Assembly (NCBI GenBank): GCA_947384055.1
Contig: CANDFO010000067.1
Span: 1 to 13,894, forward strand
Length of the DNA: 13,894 nt
Direction of reading: 5' to 3'
DNA from: an uncultured Flavonifractor sp.
Lineage (GTDB): Bacteria > Bacillota > Clostridia > Oscillospirales > Oscillospiraceae
The notes below the pieces were generated by a model. The model made no database searches. It saw only the letters and a list, made by a program, of their open reading frames with translations, and was not told the DNA's origin. Every line of letters starts with the position of its first letter. The stretch's first letter is position 1. Positions 13,132-13,894 of this stretch are shown here, piece by piece. Made by a program: the position numbers and the translations under genes.

Positions 13132-13894
13132 ATGGTGGACCATGCGGGGAGATTTTCGCTGTCCGGAGAGGGCCTTCCGAGCCCTATGGCCCATGGGCAG
13201 CAAAGCGATATGCGAAGCGTTCAAAATCTGGAGGCCGTCATCAACGCGGGGCTTCGCGCCGCGCTGCTGGAGGAGACGCCGGACCAGTCCCTTAAGGTGC
13301 TGCTGGAACATCTGGGGAAAGCCCTGAACGGGGAGCGGACCTACATCTTTGAGCAGAACGAGTCCGGCGGCGACGACAACACCTATGAGTGGGTGGCTGA
13401 CGGAGTGGAGCCGGAACAGGAGAACCTTCAAAATGTCTCTCCGGAGGTATGCGCCGGCTGGTATCGGAATTTCAGCGTCGGCGGACATATTGTCATCCAG
13501 AACGTAGAGGATATCCGGGAGTCGGAGCCGCTTCAGTACGAGAACCTGAAGCGGCAGGGCATCCACTCCCTTGTGGTGGTCCCCCTGTACGACGGGAAAC
13601 AGGTCATCGGCTTTTACGGCGTGGACAATCCCCCTGTGAAGTCCCTGGAATACGCGTCAAATATGCTCCAGACGGCGGCGTACTTTATCGTGTCCTCCCT
13701 GAAGCGGCGCGATCTGTTCCGGGAGCTCCAAAAGCGAAGCTATCTGGAGGGGCGGCAGAGCCTGGAGAACATCCTGGAGGGGGCCAGGACCGGCATCTGG
13801 ACCATCGAGCTGGAGGAGGGCTGCCAGCCCAGGATGTACGCGGACCGGACCATGCGGATCCTCCTGGGCGTGCCGGAGGACATCGGGCCGGAGG
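13132..13894 (+). CDS. GAF-domain sensory protein, N-terminal part (cut by window end)
   Basis: 254 codons are visible, with no stop before the window edge. Residues about 38-192 form a GAF domain: an N-terminal helix (LEAVINAGLRAALLE), YIFEQN, a central region ending GHIVIQNVEDIR (118-129), then GIHSLVVVPLYDGKQVIGFYG (143-163). A helical linker (about 176-215) leads to ARTGIWTIELEEG...MYADRTMRILLGVPEDI (218-251), which looks like the start of a PAS-like domain. In clostridial proteins this layout usually continues into a GGDEF or histidine-kinase output, but that part is outside the window. GGAGGG (13119-13124) lies 7 nt before the ATG. The gene is divergent from the chemoreceptor. The absence of transmembrane segments so far suggests cytoplasmic sensing. 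Confidence 0.82.
   Translation, partial: MVDHAGRFSLSGEGLPSPMAHGQQSDMRSVQNLEAVINAGLRAALLEETPDQSLKVLLEHLGKALNGERTYIFEQNESGGDDNTYEWVADGVEPEQENLQNVSPEVCAGWYRNFSVGGHIVIQNVEDIRESEPLQYENLKRQGIHSLVVVPLYDGKQVIGFYGVDNPPVKSLEYASNMLQTAAYFIVSSLKRRDLFRELQKRSYLEGRQSLENILEGARTGIWTIELEEGCQPRMYADRTMRILLGVPEDIGPE

Overview
The window looks like a chromosomal segment of a GC-rich, spore-forming, anaerobic Firmicute, probably a gut Oscillospiraceae-type Clostridium relative. This is inferred from a SleL/YaaH-type spore cortex enzyme, a DegV protein, a FAD-less xanthine-dehydrogenase-type molybdoenzyme, Gram-positive Shine-Dalgarno sites (GGAGG/AAGGAG) and a strong G/C bias at third codon positions. No species marker such as rRNA was seen.

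Layout from left to right. Positions 1-436 carry no long gene. On the minus strand they hold a near-consensus promoter, a roughly 190-nt run of tiled hairpins, an intrinsic terminator, and then the ribosome-binding site and first codons of a gene leaving the left edge (MAKEMI...). This has the architecture of a riboswitch or attenuator leader, or of a free small RNA. Next comes a minus-strand LysM-LysM-GH18 spore germination hydrolase. Divergent from it are a plus-strand degV-type gene, a molybdenum hydroxylase ([2Fe-2S] x2 plus Moco domains in one chain), and an 1169-residue SF1 (Upf1/Dna2-like) helicase with a long coiled-coil insertion and a C-terminal cold-shock-like domain. These three are co-directional with short gaps (38 and 81 nt) and no clear terminator between them. 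A strong terminator closes the helicase gene.

Next is a divergent pair: a small FMN nitroreductase (minus) and an HxlR-family regulator (plus) sharing a promoter region, typical of a redox or electrophile-responsive switch. After that come a minus-strand methyl-accepting chemotaxis protein and, overlapping it by ATGA, a small FMN-binding lipoprotein. This pair may link an extracytoplasmic flavin protein to a chemoreceptor. The chemoreceptor mRNA has a terminator-like hairpin in its 5' leader. On the far right a plus-strand GAF-domain sensor, running into the start of a PAS-like domain, begins from a good extended -10 promoter and is cut by the window end.

The candidates for something undescribed are the structured RNA at 127-314, the helicase/coiled-coil/cold-shock fusion, the chemoreceptor leader attenuator, and the chemoreceptor-flavolipoprotein pair. 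No CRISPR array, insertion sequence, tRNA, rRNA or prophage marker was seen.
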